From the NCBI GenBank assembly GCA_032334235.1, contig JAVSGI010000005.1:2757501-2821500 (forward strand): DNA of 64,000 nt. The letters are read 5' to 3'. The position numbers and the translations under genes were made by a program. Under the pieces are notes generated by a model. It was not told where the DNA came from. It saw only the letters and a list, made by a program, of their open reading frames with translations, and did not search any database. Every line of letters starts with the position of its first letter. The first letter of the stretch is position 1. This document shows, in pieces, positions 1 through 12,490 of the stretch. The DNA is from Paracoccaceae bacterium Fryx2. GTDB taxonomy: Bacteria > Pseudomonadota > Alphaproteobacteria > Rhodobacterales > Rhodobacteraceae.

Positions 1-2563
<2,563 letters not shown>

Positions 2564-2748
2564 CCAGAAACAGCAAGGTTCACAACCGTGAACCCTGCCA
2601 GGATCGTCAAAAGCAGCACAAATGGACTTGGAACAAAACCGATGTTGTACACCCCGGAAAAACCGGATCAAACCCCCGCCGAAAAGCAGGGCAAGACCCG
2701 AAACCCCGGGGCGGTTGCGCAACAAACGCAACCGGTTTCTTCCTCGGA

Positions 2749-2863
2749 TTGGTGGTCATAGCACGAGCAAAACACCCGATCCCTTCCCGAACTCGGCAGT
2801 TAAGTGCCGTCGCGCCAATGGTACTGCATCTCAAGGTGTGGGAGAGTAGGTCACCGCCAATCC
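2749..2863 (+). rRNA. 5S ribosomal RNA
   Basis: About 115 bases, starting ttggtggtcat and ending caccgccaa, with complementary ends. The conserved loop cccgatcccttcccgaactc is present. It lies about 185 bases after the 23S end, as expected for an rRNA operon. Ends are good to within a few bases. Confidence 0.95.
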
Positions 2864-2932
2864 TAGAAAGAAACCACAGCCTCTCAAGAAGGATCAAAGA
2901 CACCAGGACCCAAACAAAAAGGGCCCAACCGT

Positions 2933-3009
<77 letters not shown>

Positions 3010-3041
3010 AATTCATGAAAGATATCAATGACATGCGCCCC

Positions 3042-4091
3042 GGCTCTGTTGCACAAATCGGGTGACAGACAGATCTCCCCTTTCCCTGGACAGACTCATC
3101 CCACGGCTTCAGTGACGGGTATACCGAGCGCCGTGAAGCCGTTCAGCACGGCTACACGGACCTGAAACTCGGCGACCTGACGGTCAAAGTCCCGCGCCAT
3201 GAGGCGCTGACCCAGCAATTTGACGCAGTGCATCTTCGTCTCGACGCGGCTTCGGCGGTGATAACCGCTCCATCGTCGCCAGATGGTTCGGCCGAAGCGT
3301 TTCGACGCGCGTAGGGCTTCGTTGCGGGCGATTGCCCCGGGGGTGTCGGGCTTCCATGGCTTGGCGTTCTTGCGGGGCGGAATGATGGCGGCCGCACCGC
3401 GGGCGGCGATGGCGTCGTGACACTTGCGTGTGTCGAAGGCGCCATCAGCGGTGACGCTGGCGATCTCCTGATCGGGCGGGATCTGGTCGAGCAGTTCGGG
3501 CAGCATCGGCGCGTCACCGACATCGCTGGTGGTGAACTCGGCTGCGCGGATTTCCAGTGTTTTCTCGTCTATCCCGATGTGAATCTTGCGCCAGACCCGA
3601 CGTTTGGTGCCGCCGTGCTTGCGCGCATTCCATTCACCTTCGCCTTCAACCTTGATCCCGGTGCTATCGATCAGAAGATGCAGCGGGCCTTGCGAGCCGC
3701 GGTGGGGGATGTTGACCTTCAGGGTCTTCTGGCGACGGCTCAGCGTGCTGAAATTGGGCACAGCCCAATCCAAATCGATGAGCCCCAGCAGGCTTTCGAC
3801 GAAGCCAGTCGTCTGTCTGAGCGCCATGCCAAACAACACCTTGATGGTCAGGCAGGTCTGGATCGCGGCATCGCTATAGTCAGGCTGTCGGCCGCGCTTA
3901 CCTGTCGGCGCAGCCTCCCAGATCATGGCGGTATCAAACCAGATCGTCAGCGAGCCGCGGCGCTTCAGCGCTTCGTTATAGGCGGGCCAGTTCCTGGTCT
4001 TGTAGGCGGGGGGTATGGGTCTGCTCATGCCGTCCAGCTACCACGCTGGATTCACAAGATGAATCCCTCACGGGATTTGTGCAACAGAGCC
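3042..4091 (-). mobile_element. IS5-family (IS903-like) element
   Basis: A 1050-bp element with perfect 18-bp terminal inverted repeats, ggctctgttgcacaaatc at 3042-3059 and its complement at 4074-4091. One transposase gene fills it. The family makes a 9-bp duplication, but the flanks (atgcgcccc before, atgcaaaca after) share only atgc, so the two sides were probably joined by recombination. Confidence 0.93.
3096..4028 (-). CDS. IS5-family transposase
   Basis: A 310-residue transposase of the IS903 type, intact from ATG to stop and of normal length. The DDE catalytic core is visible: the first Asp in HLLIDSTGIK, the second in VTADGAFDTR, and the Glu in YHRRSRVETKMH. It catalyses cut-and-paste movement of the element. 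Nothing in the sequence shows that it is inactive. Confidence 0.93.
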   Translation of the reverse strand: MSRPIPPAYKTRNWPAYNEALKRRGSLTIWFDTAMIWEAAPTGKRGRQPDYSDAAIQTCLTIKVLFGMALRQTTGFVESLLGLIDLDWAVPNFSTLSRRQKTLKVNIPHRGSQGPLHLLIDSTGIKVEGEGEWNARKHGGTKRRVWRKIHIGIDEKTLEIRAAEFTTSDVGDAPMLPELLDQIPPDQEIASVTADGAFDTRKCHDAIAARGAAAIIPPRKNAKPWKPDTPGAIARNEALRASKRFGRTIWRRWSGYHRRSRVETKMHCVKLLGQRLMARDFDRQVAEFQVRVAVLNGFTALGIPVTEAVG

Positions 4092-5020
4092 ATGCAAACA
4101 TATCGCCTAGCAATACACTAAATACTTCCCGCAACGATCCGACGAACAAGCCTCGGCGCGGTGAGATACCGCCCGACGCGACTGCAAGATGGGGGCCGGA
4201 CCACAACAATGATCAAACGCGTAGCGCTGGCAGGCTTTCTGCACGAGACCAATACATTCGCGCCCAGCCCAGCAGACATGGCCAGTTTCGTGCAGGGTGG
4301 GGGCTACATGCCGATGTCACGGGGTGCTGCGCTGATGACGGCGGGGCGGGGCATCAATCTCGGCATCGGAGGCGCGGTAGAGCATGGCGATGCGTGTTTC
4401 GCTTGATGGTGGGCATCGATTTCACGGGATCATGGGCAGTCATTTCGCGTGAAGCTGGGCACTGATTTCGCGGGATCGCGGGCAGGTCTGGTCGGCAAAT
4501 TGAGGATAGTTGCGCCTTCAGGAATGAAGGGGTGGCTTGATGCCGACAGGACGATTGAACATGCGCCGGATACGAGATGTTTTGCGATTGAAGCTTGGGC
4601 AAGGCCTGAGCGAGCGGTCCATTGCCGCTTCCCTCGGTCTGAGCAAGGGGAGCGTCGGAAGCTACACCCAACGGGCGCGTCATGCCGGGCTCACGTGGCC
4701 CTTGCCGGAGGGGATCGATGACGACAGCCTTGAACTTCTTTTGTTTCCAGCCCCGCCCACGGTGCCGGACGCGGAGCGGCTTGTGCCCGACTGGGCGGAG
4801 ATTGACCGCGAGTTGCGCCGCCCTGGGGTGACGCGGATGCTGCTCTGGGAAGAATACCGTGCCGCGCACCCTGCGTGTTTCGCTTGATGGTGGGCATCGA
4901 TTTCACGGGATCATGGGCAGTCATTTCGCGTGAAGCTGGGCACTGATTTCGCGGGATCGCGGGCAGGTCTGGTCGGCAAATTGAGGATAGTTGCGCCTTC
5001 AGGAATGAAGGGGTGGCTTG

Positions 5021-6559
5021 ATGCCGACAGGACGATTGAACATGCGCCGGATACGAGATGTTTTGCGATTGAAGCTTGGGCAAGGCCTGAGCGAGCGGTC
5101 CATTGCCGCTTCCCTCGGTCTGAGCAAGGGGAGCGTCGGAAGCTACACCCAACGGGCGCGTCATGCCGGGCTCACGTGGCCCTTGCCGGAGGGGATCGAT
5201 GACGACAGCCTTGAACTTCTTTTGTTTCCAGCCCCGCCCACGGTGCCGGACGCGGAGCGGCTTGTGCCCGACTGGGCGGAGATTGACCGCGAGTTGCGCC
5301 GCCCTGGGGTGACGCGGATGCTGCTCTGGGAAGAATACCGTGCCGCGCACCCCGGGGGTTTTGCCTATACTTGGTTTTGCACGCATTACGAGGCTTGGAA
5401 GGGTCGGGTGCGCCCGACGATGCGCCAGACACATGTGGGCGGCGAGAAGGTGTTCGTTGACTTTGCCGGCGACACCATCGACGTGATCGACCCCACGACC
5501 GGCGAAGCGCGGGCCATGAAGCTGTTCGTGGCGGCAATGGGGGCATCGAATTACACCTATGCCGAGGCGGTGGCATCGGAGGGGTTGGAAGATTGGATCC
5601 TCGCGCATATCCGGATGTTCGCCTTTCTGGGCGGCGTGCCAAAGGCGGTGGTTCCGGACAATCTGAAGTCCGCCGTGATCAAGGCAGACCGGTTTGATCC
5701 GGGGCTGAACCGGACCTATGCCGAGATGGCGGCGCATTATGGCACCGCCGTTCTGCCCGCCCGGCCGCGCAAACCCCGGGACAAGGCGAAGGTGGAAGTG
5801 GCTGTCCAAGTGGCACAACGCTGGATTCTGGCGCGGCTGCGGAACCACCGGTTCTTCTCATTGGCCGAGTTGAACGTGGCGATCCGGCGGCTGCTGGACG
5901 AGTTGAACATGCGCGTGATGCGCGGCTATGGCGCCAGCCGCGCCGATCTGTTTGCCACTTTGGATCGGCCCAATCTTCAGCCCCTACCGCCCGAACCTTA
6001 TGTCTTCGCCCGCTGGAAGCGCGCCCGCGTGGCACCCGACTATCACGTTGAGGTCGACAGCTCATGGTATTCCGTGCCCTTCGCGCTGATCAAACAAGAG
6101 GTCGATGTTCGCACAAGCGGCCAGACGGTCGAGATATTCCATCGTGGTCAGAGGGTTGCGAGCCACGTGCGCACCCCGGGGCGGCGCAGCCATGTCACCG
6201 TGGCCGACCATATGCCATCGGCCCATCGTCGCTTTGCCGAATGGACCCCGGCCAGAATGCTGGCGCAGGCAACCAAGACCGGCCCCGCCGTCGCCGCCTT
6301 TTGCGAGATGGTGATGGCTGACCGCCCCCATCCTGAACAGGGGTTCCGCACCTGCCTGGGTGTGCTGGCCTTGGTCAAAACCTATGGGCCGGAGCGCGTT
6401 GATGCGGCCTGCCAGCGGGGTGTGACCATCCGGGCCCGCACCGTCACCTCCATTCGTTCGATCCTCAAGACCGGCCTCGATCGCGCCTTCCTGGAAGGCT
6501 CCGAAGAGGTCGCCCCCCTCCAGCACGCCAACATTCGTGGCGGCAGCTATTACCATTGA
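5021..6559 (+). CDS. istA: IS21 transposase IstA, inner copy
   Basis: IS21-family DDE transposase of 512 residues. The N-terminus has a helix-turn-helix (LGQGLSERSIAASLGLSKGS, about residues 20-39). The integrase core follows, with [10 protein letters not shown] for the first Asp, [10 protein letters not shown] for the second and a Glu further on. The start is the ATG at 5021, preceded by a gaagggg Shine-Dalgarno stretch; a TTG lies one codon earlier. It differs from the outer copy by at least one substitution (Tyr instead of His in the ASNYTYAEA stretch). It is followed 12 bases later by istB, as usual. Confidence 0.94.
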   Translation: MPTGRLNMRRIRDVLRLKLGQGLSERSIAASLGLSKGSVGSYTQRARHAGLTWPLPEGIDDDSLELLLFPAPPTVPDAERLVPDWAEIDRELRRPGVTRMLLWEEYRAAHPGGFAYTWFCTHYEAWKGRVRPTMRQTHVGGEKVFVDFAGDTIDVIDPTTGEARAMKLFVAAMGASNYTYAEAVASEGLEDWILAHIRMFAFLGGVPKAVVPDNLKSAVIKADRFDPGLNRTYAEMAAHYGTAVLPARPRKPRDKAKVEVAVQVAQRWILARLRNHRFFSLAELNVAIRRLLDELNMRVMRGYGASRADLFATLDRPNLQPLPPEPYVFARWKRARVAPDYHVEVDSSWYSVPFALIKQEVDVRTSGQTVEIFHRGQRVASHVRTPGRRSHVTVADHMPSAHRRFAEWTPARMLAQATKTGPAVAAFCEMVMADRPHPEQGFRTCLGVLALVKTYGPERVDAACQRGVTIRARTVTSIRSILKTGLDRAFLEGSEEVAPLQHANIRGGSYYH

Positions 6560-6571
6560 GAAAGGACTAAA

Positions 6572-7333
6572 ATGCTGACCCATCCCACCCACGACCGACT
6601 GTTGGCGCTCGGCCTGACCGGCATTGCATCGGCGCTCGAAGAACAACGCAGGTCAACCGCCTTCGACGCCCTCTCGTTCGAAGAGCGTCTCGGCCTGCTG
6701 GTCGACCGCGAGGCTGCAGAGCGCGACACCAAGAAACTGGCCTCCCGGCTCAAGTTTGCGGCTCTGCGCCAAGATGCCAGCGTCGAGGATCTGGACCTGC
6801 GCAGCCCACGTGGTCTTGACCGCAGTGTCATGGCGCATCTTGCCGATGGCGGCTGGATCGCCCGGCACGAGAACCTGCTGATAACCGGGCCGACCGGTTT
6901 GGGCAAAAGCTGGATCGCCTGCGCCCTTGGCCACAAGGCGTGCCGGGATGGGCGGCCCGTCCTCTATCAACGTGCGCCGCGCATGTTCGAGGCCCTTGCT
7001 CTGGCCCGTGGCGATGGCCGCCATGAACGCATCCTCAAAACCATCGCCCGCATGGATGTGCTGATCATTGACGATTGGGGCCTCGCCGTCCTCACCGCCC
7101 CGGAGCGCCGTGACCTGCTGGAAATCCTCGAAGACCGCCACGGCCGCGCTTCCACCATCGTCACAAGCCAACTCCCCGTTGACCAGTGGCACGAAGCCAT
7201 CGGCGACCCAACGCTCGCAGATGCCATCCTCGACCGCCTCGTTCACAACGCACACCGCCTCACCCTCTCAGGTGAAAGCCTGCGCAGGCGCTCCGCCGTC
7301 ACAAAAAAGCTTGACCAAATCGTTCAAGCCTGA
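6572..7333 (+). CDS. istB: IS21 helper ATPase IstB, inner copy
   Basis: A 253-residue AAA+ ATPase that assists IstA in target capture. The Walker A motif is GPTGLGKS (about residues 107-114) and Walker B is LIIDDWG (about 168-174). The start ATG follows an aaagga ribosome-binding site. Length is normal and the frame intact. Confidence 0.94.
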   Translation: MLTHPTHDRLLALGLTGIASALEEQRRSTAFDALSFEERLGLLVDREAAERDTKKLASRLKFAALRQDASVEDLDLRSPRGLDRSVMAHLADGGWIARHENLLITGPTGLGKSWIACALGHKACRDGRPVLYQRAPRMFEALALARGDGRHERILKTIARMDVLIIDDWGLAVLTAPERRDLLEILEDRHGRASTIVTSQLPVDQWHEAIGDPTLADAILDRLVHNAHRLTLSGESLRRRSAVTKKLDQIVQA

Positions 7334-8676
7334 CTCCATGAAAGCGTCGGCCAGCCTGCCCACGATCCCGTGAAATGACTGCCCAGAATGGCGCGAAACG
7401 CGTGCCCACGATCGCGCGAAATCAGCGCCCATTCTCCGCGAAATCCGCAGCGCACCCCGGGGGTTTTGCCTATACTTGGTTTTGCACGCATTACGAGGCT
7501 TGGAAGGGTCGGGTGCGCCCGACGATGCGCCAGACACATGTGGGCGGCGAGAAGGTGTTCGTTGACTTTGCCGGCGACACCATCGACGTGATCGACCCCA
7601 CGACCGGCGAAGCGCGGGCCATGAAGCTGTTCGTGGCGGCAATGGGGGCATCGAATCACACCTATGCCGAGGCGGTGGCATCGGAGGGGTTGGAAGATTG
7701 GATCCTCGCGCATATCCGGATGTTCGCCTTTCTGGGCGGCGTGCCAAAGGCGGTGGTTCCGGACAATCTGAAGTCCGCCGTGATCAAGGCAGACCGGTTT
7801 GATCCGGGGCTGAACCGGACCTATGCCGAGATGGCGGCGCATTATGGCACCGCCGTTCTGCCCGCCCGGCCGCGCAAACCCCGGGACAAGGCGAAGGTGG
7901 AAGTGGCTGTCCAAGTGGCACAACGCTGGATTCTGGCGCGGCTGCGGAACCACCGGTTCTTCTCATTGGCCGAGTTGAACGTGGCGATCCGGCGGCTGCT
8001 GGACGAGTTGAACATGCGCGTGATGCGCGGCTATGGCGCCAGCCGCGCCGATCTGTTTGCCACTTTGGATCGGCCCAATCTTCAGCCCCTACCGCCCGAA
8101 CCTTATGTCTTCGCCCGCTGGAAGCGCGCCCGCGTGGCACCCGACTATCACGTTGAGGTCGACAGCTCATGGTATTCCGTGCCCTTCGCGCTGATCAAAC
8201 AAGAGGTCGATGTTCGCACAAGCGGCCAGACGGTCGAGATATTCCATCGTGGTCAGAGGGTTGCGAGCCACGTGCGCACCCCGGGGCGGCGCAGCCATGT
8301 CACCGTGGCCGACCATATGCCATCGGCCCATCGTCGCTTTGCCGAATGGACCCCGGCCAGAATGCTGGCGCAGGCAACCAAGACCGGCCCCGCCGTCGCC
8401 GCCTTTTGCGAGATGGTGATGGCTGACCGCCCCCATCCTGAACAGGGGTTCCGCACCTGCCTGGGTGTGCTGGCCTTGGTCAAAACCTATGGGCCGGAGC
8501 GCGTTGATGCGGCCTGCCAGCGGGGTGTGACCATCCGGGCCCGCACCGTCACCTCCATTCGTTCGATCCTCAAGACCGGCCTCGATCGCGCCTTCCTGGA
8601 AGGCTCCGAAGAGGTCGCCCCCCTCCAGCACGCCAACATTCGTGGCGGCAGCTATTACCATTGAGAAAGGACTAAA

Positions 8677-9438
8677 ATGCTGACCCATCCCACCCACGAC
8701 CGACTGTTGGCGCTCGGCCTGACCGGCATTGCATCGGCGCTCGAAGAACAACGCAGGTCAACCGCCTTCGACGCCCTCTCGTTCGAAGAGCGTCTCGGCC
8801 TGCTGGTCGACCGCGAGGCTGCAGAGCGCGACACCAAGAAACTGGCCTCCCGGCTCAAGTTTGCGGCTCTGCGCCAAGATGCCAGCGTCGAGGATCTGGA
8901 CCTGCGCAGCCCACGTGGTCTTGACCGCAGTGTCATGGCGCATCTTGCCGATGGCGGCTGGATCGCCCGGCACGAGAACCTGCTGATAACCGGGCCGACC
9001 GGTTTGGGCAAAAGCTGGATCGCCTGCGCCCTTGGCCACAAGGCGTGCCGGGATGGGCGGCCCGTCCTCTATCAACGTGCGCCGCGCATGTTCGAGGCCC
9101 TTGCTCTGGCCCGTGGCGATGGCCGCCATGAACGCATCCTCAAAACCATCGCCCGCATGGATGTGCTGATCATTGACGATTGGGGCCTCGCCGTCCTCAC
9201 CGCCCCGGAGCGCCGTGACCTGCTGGAAATCCTCGAAGACCGCCACGGCCGCGCTTCCACCATCGTCACAAGCCAACTCCCCGTTGACCAGTGGCACGAA
9301 GCCATCGGCGACCCAACGCTCGCAGATGCCATCCTCGACCGCCTCGTTCACAACGCACACCGCCTCACCCTCTCAGGTGAAAGCCTGCGCAGGCGCTCCG
9401 CCGTCACAAAAAAGCTTGACCAAATCGTTCAAGCCTGA
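8677..9438 (+). CDS. istB: IS21 helper ATPase IstB, outer copy
   Basis: The translation is identical to the inner IstB, 253 residues with GPTGLGKS Walker A and LIIDDWG Walker B. The frame is intact although its partner istA upstream is split. It could still act with an IstA made by another copy. Confidence 0.93.
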   Translation: MLTHPTHDRLLALGLTGIASALEEQRRSTAFDALSFEERLGLLVDREAAERDTKKLASRLKFAALRQDASVEDLDLRSPRGLDRSVMAHLADGGWIARHENLLITGPTGLGKSWIACALGHKACRDGRPVLYQRAPRMFEALALARGDGRHERILKTIARMDVLIIDDWGLAVLTAPERRDLLEILEDRHGRASTIVTSQLPVDQWHEAIGDPTLADAILDRLVHNAHRLTLSGESLRRRSAVTKKLDQIVQA

Positions 9439-10177
9439 CTCCATGAAAGCGTCGGCCAGCCTGCCCACGATCCCGTGAAATGACTGCCCAGAATGGCGCG
9501 AAACGCGTGCCCACGATCGCGCGAAATCAGCGCCCATTCTCCGCGAAATCCGCACATGGCGAGGCTGCCGACTGGGACATGGTGCCGATCCTGTGGTGCG
9601 GAGCAATACCCTCGGCCCATGTGACGCAAGCCGACTACGAGGCCATCAGTGCCGAGATTGTCGATGGCATCGCCCATGCGGGGCGGCTGGATGGAGTGTT
9701 TCTGGACCTGCACGGCGCGATGGTGGCAGAACATGAAGAGGACGGCGAAGGAGCACTGATTGCGCGCGTCCGTGCCGTTGTCGGGCCGGATGTGCCTATC
9801 GTTGCGGCGCTGGACCTGCATGGCAATATCACTGCCAGGATGGTCGATGGGGCGGACGCACTTGTCGGGTTCCGGACCTATCCGCATGTCGACATGGCTG
9901 ACACGGGCCGCCGTGCGGCGGTGCAACTCGATACGCTGATGGCGCGGGGCAAGCCCTTCGCATCCGCGTTCCGGCGGTTGGATTTCCTGATCCCGATCGC
10001 GTGGCAAAGCACGGTGATGGAGCCGGCCCGCGGCATCTATGACCGGATGGCGACCCTTGAGTGCGGATTTCGCGGAGAATGGGCGCTGATTTCGCGCGAT
10101 CGTGGGCACGCGTTTCGCGCCATTCTGGGCAGTCATTTCACGGGATCGTGGGCAGGCTGGCCGACGCTTTCATGGAG

Positions 10178-10939
10178 TCAGGCTTGAACGATTTGGTCAA
10201 GCTTTTTTGTGACGGCGGAGCGCCTGCGCAGGCTTTCACCTGAGAGGGTGAGGCGGTGTGCGTTGTGAACGAGGCGGTCGAGGATGGCATCTGCGAGCGT
10301 TGGGTCGCCGATGGCTTCGTGCCACTGGTCAACGGGGAGTTGGCTTGTGACGATGGTGGAAGCGCGGCCGTGGCGGTCTTCGAGGATTTCCAGCAGGTCA
10401 CGGCGCTCCGGGGCGGTGAGGACGGCGAGGCCCCAATCGTCAATGATCAGCACATCCATGCGGGCGATGGTTTTGAGGATGCGTTCATGGCGGCCATCGC
10501 CACGGGCCAGAGCAAGGGCCTCGAACATGCGCGGCGCACGTTGATAGAGGACGGGCCGCCCATCCCGGCACGCCTTGTGGCCAAGGGCGCAGGCGATCCA
10601 GCTTTTGCCCAAACCGGTCGGCCCGGTTATCAGCAGGTTCTCGTGCCGGGCGATCCAGCCGCCATCGGCAAGATGCGCCATGACACTGCGGTCAAGACCA
10701 CGTGGGCTGCGCAGGTCCAGATCCTCGACGCTGGCATCTTGGCGCAGAGCCGCAAACTTGAGCCGGGAGGCCAGTTTCTTGGTGTCGCGCTCTGCAGCCT
10801 CGCGGTCGACCAGCAGGCCGAGACGCTCTTCGAACGAGAGGGCGTCGAAGGCGGTTGACCTGCGTTGTTCTTCGAGCGCCGATGCAATGCCGGTCAGGCC
10901 GAGCGCCAACAGTCGGTCGTGGGTGGGATGGGTCAGCAT
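10178..10939 (-). CDS. istB: IS21 helper ATPase IstB, third copy
   Basis: 253-residue AAA+ partner of IstA with the same translation as the other two copies. Walker A GPTGLGKS and Walker B LIIDDWG are present. It is expressed downstream of the istA at 10952-12490. Confidence 0.93.
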   Translation of the reverse strand: MLTHPTHDRLLALGLTGIASALEEQRRSTAFDALSFEERLGLLVDREAAERDTKKLASRLKFAALRQDASVEDLDLRSPRGLDRSVMAHLADGGWIARHENLLITGPTGLGKSWIACALGHKACRDGRPVLYQRAPRMFEALALARGDGRHERILKTIARMDVLIIDDWGLAVLTAPERRDLLEILEDRHGRASTIVTSQLPVDQWHEAIGDPTLADAILDRLVHNAHRLTLSGESLRRRSAVTKKLDQIVQA

Positions 10940-10951
10940 TTTAGTCCTTTC

Positions 10952-12490
10952 TCAATGGTAATAGCTGCCGCCACGAATGTTGGCGTGCTGGAGGGGGGCG
11001 ACCTCTTCGGAGCCTTCCAGGAAGGCGCGATCGAGGCCGGTCTTGAGGATCGAACGAATGGAGGTGACGGTGCGGGCCCGGATGGTCACACCCCGCTGGC
11101 AGGCCGCATCAACGCGCTCCGGCCCATAGGTTTTGACCAAGGCCAGCACACCCAGGCAGGTGCGGAACCCCTGTTCAGGATGGGGGCGGTCAGCCATCAC
11201 CATCTCGCAAAAGGCGGCGACGGCGGGGCCGGTCTTGGTTGCCTGCGCCAGCATTCTGGCCGGGGTCCATTCGGCAAAGCGACGATGGGCCGATGGCATA
11301 TGGTCGGCCACGGTGACATGGCTGCGCCGCCCCGGGGTGCGCACGTGGCTCGCAACCCTCTGACCACGATGGAATATCTCGACCGTCTGGCCGCTTGTGC
11401 GAACATCGACCTCTTGTTTGATCAGCGCGAAGGGCACGGAATACCATGAGCTGTTAACCTCAACGTGATAGTCGGGTGCCACGCGGGCGCGCTTCCAGCG
11501 GGCGAAGACATAAGGTTCGGGCGGTAGGGGCTGAAGATTGGGCCGATCCAAAGTGGCAAACAGATCGGCGCGGCTGGCGCCATAGCCGCGCATCACGCGC
11601 ATGTTCAACTCGTCCAGCAGCCGCCGGATCGCCACGTTCAACTCGGCCAATGAGAAGAACCGGTGGTTCCGCAGCCGCGCCAGAATCCAGCGTTGTGCCA
11701 CTTGGACAGCCACTTCCACCTTCGCCTTGTCCCGGGGTTTGCGCGGCCGGGCGGGCAGAACGGCGGTGCCATAATGCGCCGCCATCTCGGCATAGGTCCG
11801 GTTCAGCCCCGGATCAAACCGGTCTGCCTTGATCACGGCGGACTTCAGATTGTCCGGAACCACCGCCTTTGGCACGCCGCCCAGAAAGGCGAACATCCGG
11901 ATATGCGCGAGGATCCAATCTTCCAACCCCTCCGATGCCACCGCCTCGGCATAGGTGTGATTCGATGCCCCCATTGCCGCCACGAACAGCTTCATGGCCC
12001 GCGCTTCGCCGGTCGTGGGGTCGATCACGTCGATGGTGTCGCCGGCAAAGTCAACGAACACCTTCTCGCCGCCCACATGTGTCTGGCGCATCGTCGGGCG
12101 CACCCGACCCTTCCAAGCCTCGTAATGCGTGCAAAACCAAGTATAGGCAAAACCCCCGGGGTGCGCGGCACGGTATTCTTCCCAGAGCAGCATCCGCGTC
12201 ACCCCAGGGCGGCGCAACTCGCGGTCAATCTCCGCCCAGTCGGGCACAAGCCGCTCCGCGTCCGGCACCGTGGGCGGGGCTGGAAACAAAAGAAGTTCAA
12301 GGCTGTCGTCATCGATCCCCTCCGGCAAGGGCCACGTGAGCCCGGCATGACGCGCCCGTTGGGTGTAGCTTCCGACGCTCCCCTTGCTCAGACCGAGGGA
12401 AGCGGCAATGGACCGCTCGCTCAGGCCTTGCCCAAGCTTCAATCGCAAAACATCTCGTATCCGGCGCATGTTCAATCGTCCTGTCGGCAT
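10952..12490 (-). CDS. istA: IS21 transposase IstA, third copy
   Basis: 512 residues, intact. It agrees with the outer copy at the His/Tyr difference but has a private Asp-to-Asn change in the stretch HVEVNSSWYSV, caused by two neighbouring base changes that create gttaac. The HTH N-terminus and the DDE core are as in the other copies. Confidence 0.93.
   Translation of the reverse strand: MPTGRLNMRRIRDVLRLKLGQGLSERSIAASLGLSKGSVGSYTQRARHAGLTWPLPEGIDDDSLELLLFPAPPTVPDAERLVPDWAEIDRELRRPGVTRMLLWEEYRAAHPGGFAYTWFCTHYEAWKGRVRPTMRQTHVGGEKVFVDFAGDTIDVIDPTTGEARAMKLFVAAMGASNHTYAEAVASEGLEDWILAHIRMFAFLGGVPKAVVPDNLKSAVIKADRFDPGLNRTYAEMAAHYGTAVLPARPRKPRDKAKVEVAVQVAQRWILARLRNHRFFSLAELNVAIRRLLDELNMRVMRGYGASRADLFATLDRPNLQPLPPEPYVFARWKRARVAPDYHVEVNSSWYSVPFALIKQEVDVRTSGQTVEIFHRGQRVASHVRTPGRRSHVTVADHMPSAHRRFAEWTPARMLAQATKTGPAVAAFCEMVMADRPHPEQGFRTCLGVLALVKTYGPERVDAACQRGVTIRARTVTSIRSILKTGLDRAFLEGSEEVAPLQHANIRGGSYYH

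Larger units (their letters stand above)
4872..7449 (+). mobile_element. IS21-A, inner copy
   Basis: A 2578-bp element starting tgcgtgtttcgc and ending gcgaaatccgca, inserted in the istA gene of the outer copy. The target duplication is 8 bp, gcgcaccc, at 4864-4871 and 7450-7457. Both of its genes are intact, so it could supply transposition proteins for all copies in the window. Confidence 0.93.
4540..8664 (+). pseudogene. istA: IstA of the outer IS21-A, split by the inner copy
   Basis: The 5' piece (4540-4871) encodes the first 110 or so residues, through the EEYRAAHP stretch, and the 3' piece (7450-8664) the remainder, including the whole DDE core. The break is the inner IS21 insertion with its 8-bp duplication. 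The 3' piece is open, so a truncated protein could be made from a fortuitous start, but it would lack the DNA-binding N-terminus. Confidence 0.92.
4391..9554 (+). mobile_element. Nested IS21-A block: outer copy interrupted by an inner copy
   Basis: This is one IS21 element carrying a second copy of itself. The outer element is 4391-4871 plus 7450-9554. Leaving out one copy of the 8-bp internal duplication it measures 2578 bp, the same as the inner element. The whole block duplicated 8 bp of the host gene (catggcga, 4383-4390 and 9555-9562). Each end carries about four ~23-bp repeats ending in gggca; the left set is 4391-4484. Multiple terminal repeats are typical IS21 transposase-binding sites. 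Confidence 0.93.

Noticed and set aside
4391-4965. Tandem ~23-bp repeats ending gggca, at first sight CRISPR-like
   Set aside because: They are the terminal binding repeats of the IS21 element: imperfect, without unique spacers and present at both IS ends.
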